From NCBI GenBank assembly GCA_023356515.1, contig JAKQYG010000286.1, positions 1 through 5,664 on the forward strand: a DNA stretch of 5,664 nucleotides, read 5' to 3'. Positions 4,430 through 5,664 of this stretch are shown here, piece by piece (the stretch's first letter is position 1; each line of letters starts with the position of its first letter). The position numbers and the translations under genes are program-made. The notes beneath the pieces are model-generated. The model saw nothing but the letters and a program-made list of their open reading frames with translations, searched no databases and was not told the DNA's origin. The DNA is from Trichodesmium sp. MAG_R04 (GTDB lineage Bacteria; Cyanobacteriota; Cyanobacteriia; Cyanobacteriales; Microcoleaceae).

Positions 4430-5098
4430 ATGGTAATGAACATTATGAACCAGGGAAAACCATCTTTAGATCCTCATCCTTTAAGCGAATACGTAGCTTG
4501 GGCAGGAGCGCGTAATAGAGAACCAATATTAAATGTTTTGAAAGAAAAACTGCCCAAGGAACCAGGTGTTATTCTAGAAATTGCTAGTGGTAGTGGAATG
4601 CACATTAATTATTTTGCACCTCACTTTAAGCATCTATTTTTTCAACCATCAGACTATGATACTGAAGTTTTTGATAATATCAAAAATATCTTAGGAAAAC
4701 TCGGTAATGATAATGTTTATGACCCTTTATCTATTGATTTAACTCAACCTAAAACCTGGCTGAATTTAGATAAGAAAAATGGCTATTCTGCTATTTTCTG
4801 TATAAATATTTTTCATGTTGCGCCAATTGATATTATTGATGGCATGATGGAGTGTGCTGCAGAGTTACTTAATGAGAATGGGTTTTTATTTATTTATGGC
4901 CCTTTTAAAGTTGATGGGACATTTAATAGCGCATCAAACGAACAGTTTAATGAAACCTTAAATTCAACAGGAGTCCCTGAATGGGGATTAAAAGATATTG
5001 CTGATTTAAAAAAAGTTGCAGAATACTATGATTTAAAACTCCAAGAAAAAATTGATATGCCCTCTAATAATTTTTCTTTGATATTTGCTAGAAAGTAA
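4430..5098 (+). CDS. DUF938 family SAM-dependent methyltransferase
   Basis: A 222-residue class I methyltransferase-like protein, close to the usual family length of about 200. Family landmarks in order are ARNREPIL (27-34), the SAM-binding motif I VILEIASGSGMH (47-58), FQPSDYD (71-77) with the acidic residue after strand 2, INIFHVAP (125-132), IYGPFK (155-160), SNEQFN (169-174), and the C-terminal MPSNNFSLIF (210-219). DUF938 is related to eukaryotic METTL26; the substrate is not known. No signal peptide or membrane segment. Three in-frame Met codons (4430, 4436, 4445) are close together without a clear Shine-Dalgarno site, so the true start may be any of them; family similarity begins only near residue 18. 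It stands alone: upstream is a dead transposase, downstream a hairpin and repeats, so it is probably transcribed by itself from a promoter just upstream. Confidence 0.92.
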   Translation: MVMNIMNQGKPSLDPHPLSEYVAWAGARNREPILNVLKEKLPKEPGVILEIASGSGMHINYFAPHFKHLFFQPSDYDTEVFDNIKNILGKLGNDNVYDPLSIDLTQPKTWLNLDKKNGYSAIFCINIFHVAPIDIIDGMMECAAELLNENGFLFIYGPFKVDGTFNSASNEQFNETLNSTGVPEWGLKDIADLKKVAEYYDLKLQEKIDMPSNNFSLIFARK

Positions 5099-5118
5099 GT
5101 AATAAGTCTGATATAAGC

Positions 5119-5153
5119 AGAAAATATACCCATAGTTTTGGGTGAAATTTTCT
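5119..5153. terminator. Hairpin after the methyltransferase gene
   Basis: AGAAAAT (5119-5125) pairs with ATTTTCT (5147-5153), and inside it ACCCA (5128-5132) pairs with TGGGT (5139-5143) around a 6-nt loop, leaving a small internal loop. It begins about 20 bp past the stop codon. The 3' arm supplies a T-rich stretch but no true T-tract follows, so it may act as a terminator or as an mRNA 3'-end stabiliser. Confidence 0.45.
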
Positions 5154-5200
5154 AAAAATAGCATATTAAAGTGTCTAGTTTTCAGTCCTAAAAGCTCAAA

Positions 5201-5301
5201 AAGTTAGTATTTGGGGCGCTCCCTAGGCGGAAAAATCAAGGGACAAATATATCCAACTACCTCCTCTATCAATTTCCCACTCCTCTGTAGGGACGTTGCA
5301 T
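5201..5301 (+). repeat. Dispersed repeat, copy B (about 100 bp)
   Basis: This is the second copy, in the same orientation, of the repeat at 2972-3070 (shared blocks AAGTTAGTATTT, AAGGGACAA, TACCTCCTCTAT, TTGCAT). It differs from copy A by a more GC-rich segment (GGGGCGCTCCCTAGGCGG) and by running straight into the palindromic unit at 5287-5342. No reading frame is conserved between the copies, which argues against coding. Confidence 0.6.
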
Positions 5302-5342
5302 AACAAAAATGCGTTTCATGTCGCGTAGCGAAACTTCCCTAC
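5287..5342. repeat. Compound palindrome (outer stem with two inner hairpins)
   Basis: The outer arms GTAGGGA (5287-5293) and TCCCTAC (5336-5342) are perfect complements, extendable to 10 of 12. Inside lie two further hairpins, GCAT/ATGC (5298-5301 with 5309-5312) and TCGC/GCGA (5321-5324 with 5328-5331). The GTAGGGACGTTGCAT phrase resembles a widespread intergenic repeat of cyanobacteria. Folded, it would form a three-way junction. Confidence 0.5.
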
Positions 5343-5357
5343 TTCTTGCTTTAGGAG

Positions 5358-5664
5358 ATGTTAGAGGTGGATATCCTACTCCTGAAAAAGTCTTTTTCCT
5401 GGGTTACGGCTCTCTCTCGGACCCAATTATCGATTTTTTGCCCACAGAACTGCCTAACGCAACCTACACAATGGCTTTTACTGTTATCTTGGCCCACGAT
5501 TGCTGAGGAATTAGCGATCGCCTTTTTTGTAGCTACCTGGTAGGGTGCATTTAAAGCTAGTCGTCAAAGGGGAACTAAACAGCAAGAGGCAGGTAAATTC
5601 AGGTCTATCAGAGACCGAGTACAATCCATAAAGTTTAGGGTCGAAGACTTTAAAAAAGGTACTT
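5358..5664 (+). pseudogene. Open frame broken by one TAG, running off the right edge; no recognised family
   Basis: From ATG 5358 the frame is open to TAG 5541-5543, then open again for 40 codons to the window edge. Before the stop it encodes a hydrophobic stretch (QWLLLLSWPTIAEELAIAFF, about 5466-5525) suited to a membrane helix. After it comes a highly charged segment (GAFKASRQRGTKQQEAGKF and onward) suited to a cytosolic helix. The smooth change from membrane-like to charged helix across the TAG suggests a small membrane protein gene with a nonsense mutation (TGG to TAG would restore Trp), or chance. The N-terminal part up to about 5460 does not look like protein. No ribosome site was found, and the family is not recognised. 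Confidence 0.25.
5514..5521. repeat. HIP1 octamer
   Basis: GCGATCGC, the highly iterated palindrome found in many cyanobacterial genomes. It is the only exact copy in the window; 2158-2165 has a seven-of-eight match (GCGATCGG). It supports a cyanobacterial source. Confidence 0.7.

Noticed and set aside
5309..5506. Plus-strand frame of 65 codons near the right end
   Set aside because: Begins inside the compound palindrome, lacks a ribosome site and shows no family motif; probably chance.

Overview
The window is AT-rich, probably cyanobacterial chromosomal DNA. The evidence is a MoeZ-type E1-like protein with a C-terminal rhodanese domain very like cyanobacterial MoeB, a lineage-typical conserved hypothetical protein, a zinc-ribbon/FHA protein, decayed insertion sequences of kinds common in filamentous and bloom-forming cyanobacteria, dispersed palindromic repeats, and one HIP1 octamer (GCGATCGC, 5514-5521). 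The species cannot be fixed from this sequence; an AT-rich Nostocales, Oscillatoriales or Microcystis-like genome would fit.

Layout. 2-268 (+) is the C-terminal end of a DUF1800 protein whose body lies left of the window. 358-825 (+) encodes a JAMM/Mov34 metallopeptidase. After a gap of about 270 bp without a convincing gene, 1100-2272 (+) encodes the MoeB/MoeZ adenylyltransferase-sulfurtransferase. This gene converges on 2404-2757 (-), a small conserved cyanobacterial protein of unknown function; an 18-bp interrupted inverted repeat lies between them. The small gene starts only about 22 bp from the right end of a decayed IS200/IS605 element that keeps the tail of tnpB (2779-2917). 3122-3673 (-) encodes a zinc-ribbon plus FHA protein. 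Directly ahead of it in the same direction is a 47-codon N-terminal remnant of a DUF4277 (IS1634-type) transposase (3694-3837). 3838-4355 holds IS-derived and degenerate sequence, including a stop-riddled N-terminus of a second, IS701-like transposase (4133-4355). 4430-5098 (+) encodes a DUF938 SAM-dependent methyltransferase followed by a hairpin. 5099-5664 has no intact gene: it holds a second copy of a ~100-bp dispersed repeat also found at 2972-3070, a compound palindrome, the HIP1 site, and an open frame broken by one TAG that runs off the window.

Function. The only clear functional pairing is the JAMM peptidase with the MoeZ-like activator. It recalls the actinobacterial route in which MoeZ charges the ubiquitin-like sulfur carrier CysO and a JAMM peptidase (Mec) releases cysteine from it. 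The carrier gene is not in this window, so that link is inference. The other genes look like independent units separated by IS wreckage. I see no complete novel defence or mobile system. The most unusual points are where IS debris meets host genes: a tnpB/omegaRNA-bearing IS end beside one start codon, and a transposase stub that forms a two-gene unit with the FHA gene and may supply its ribosome binding site.
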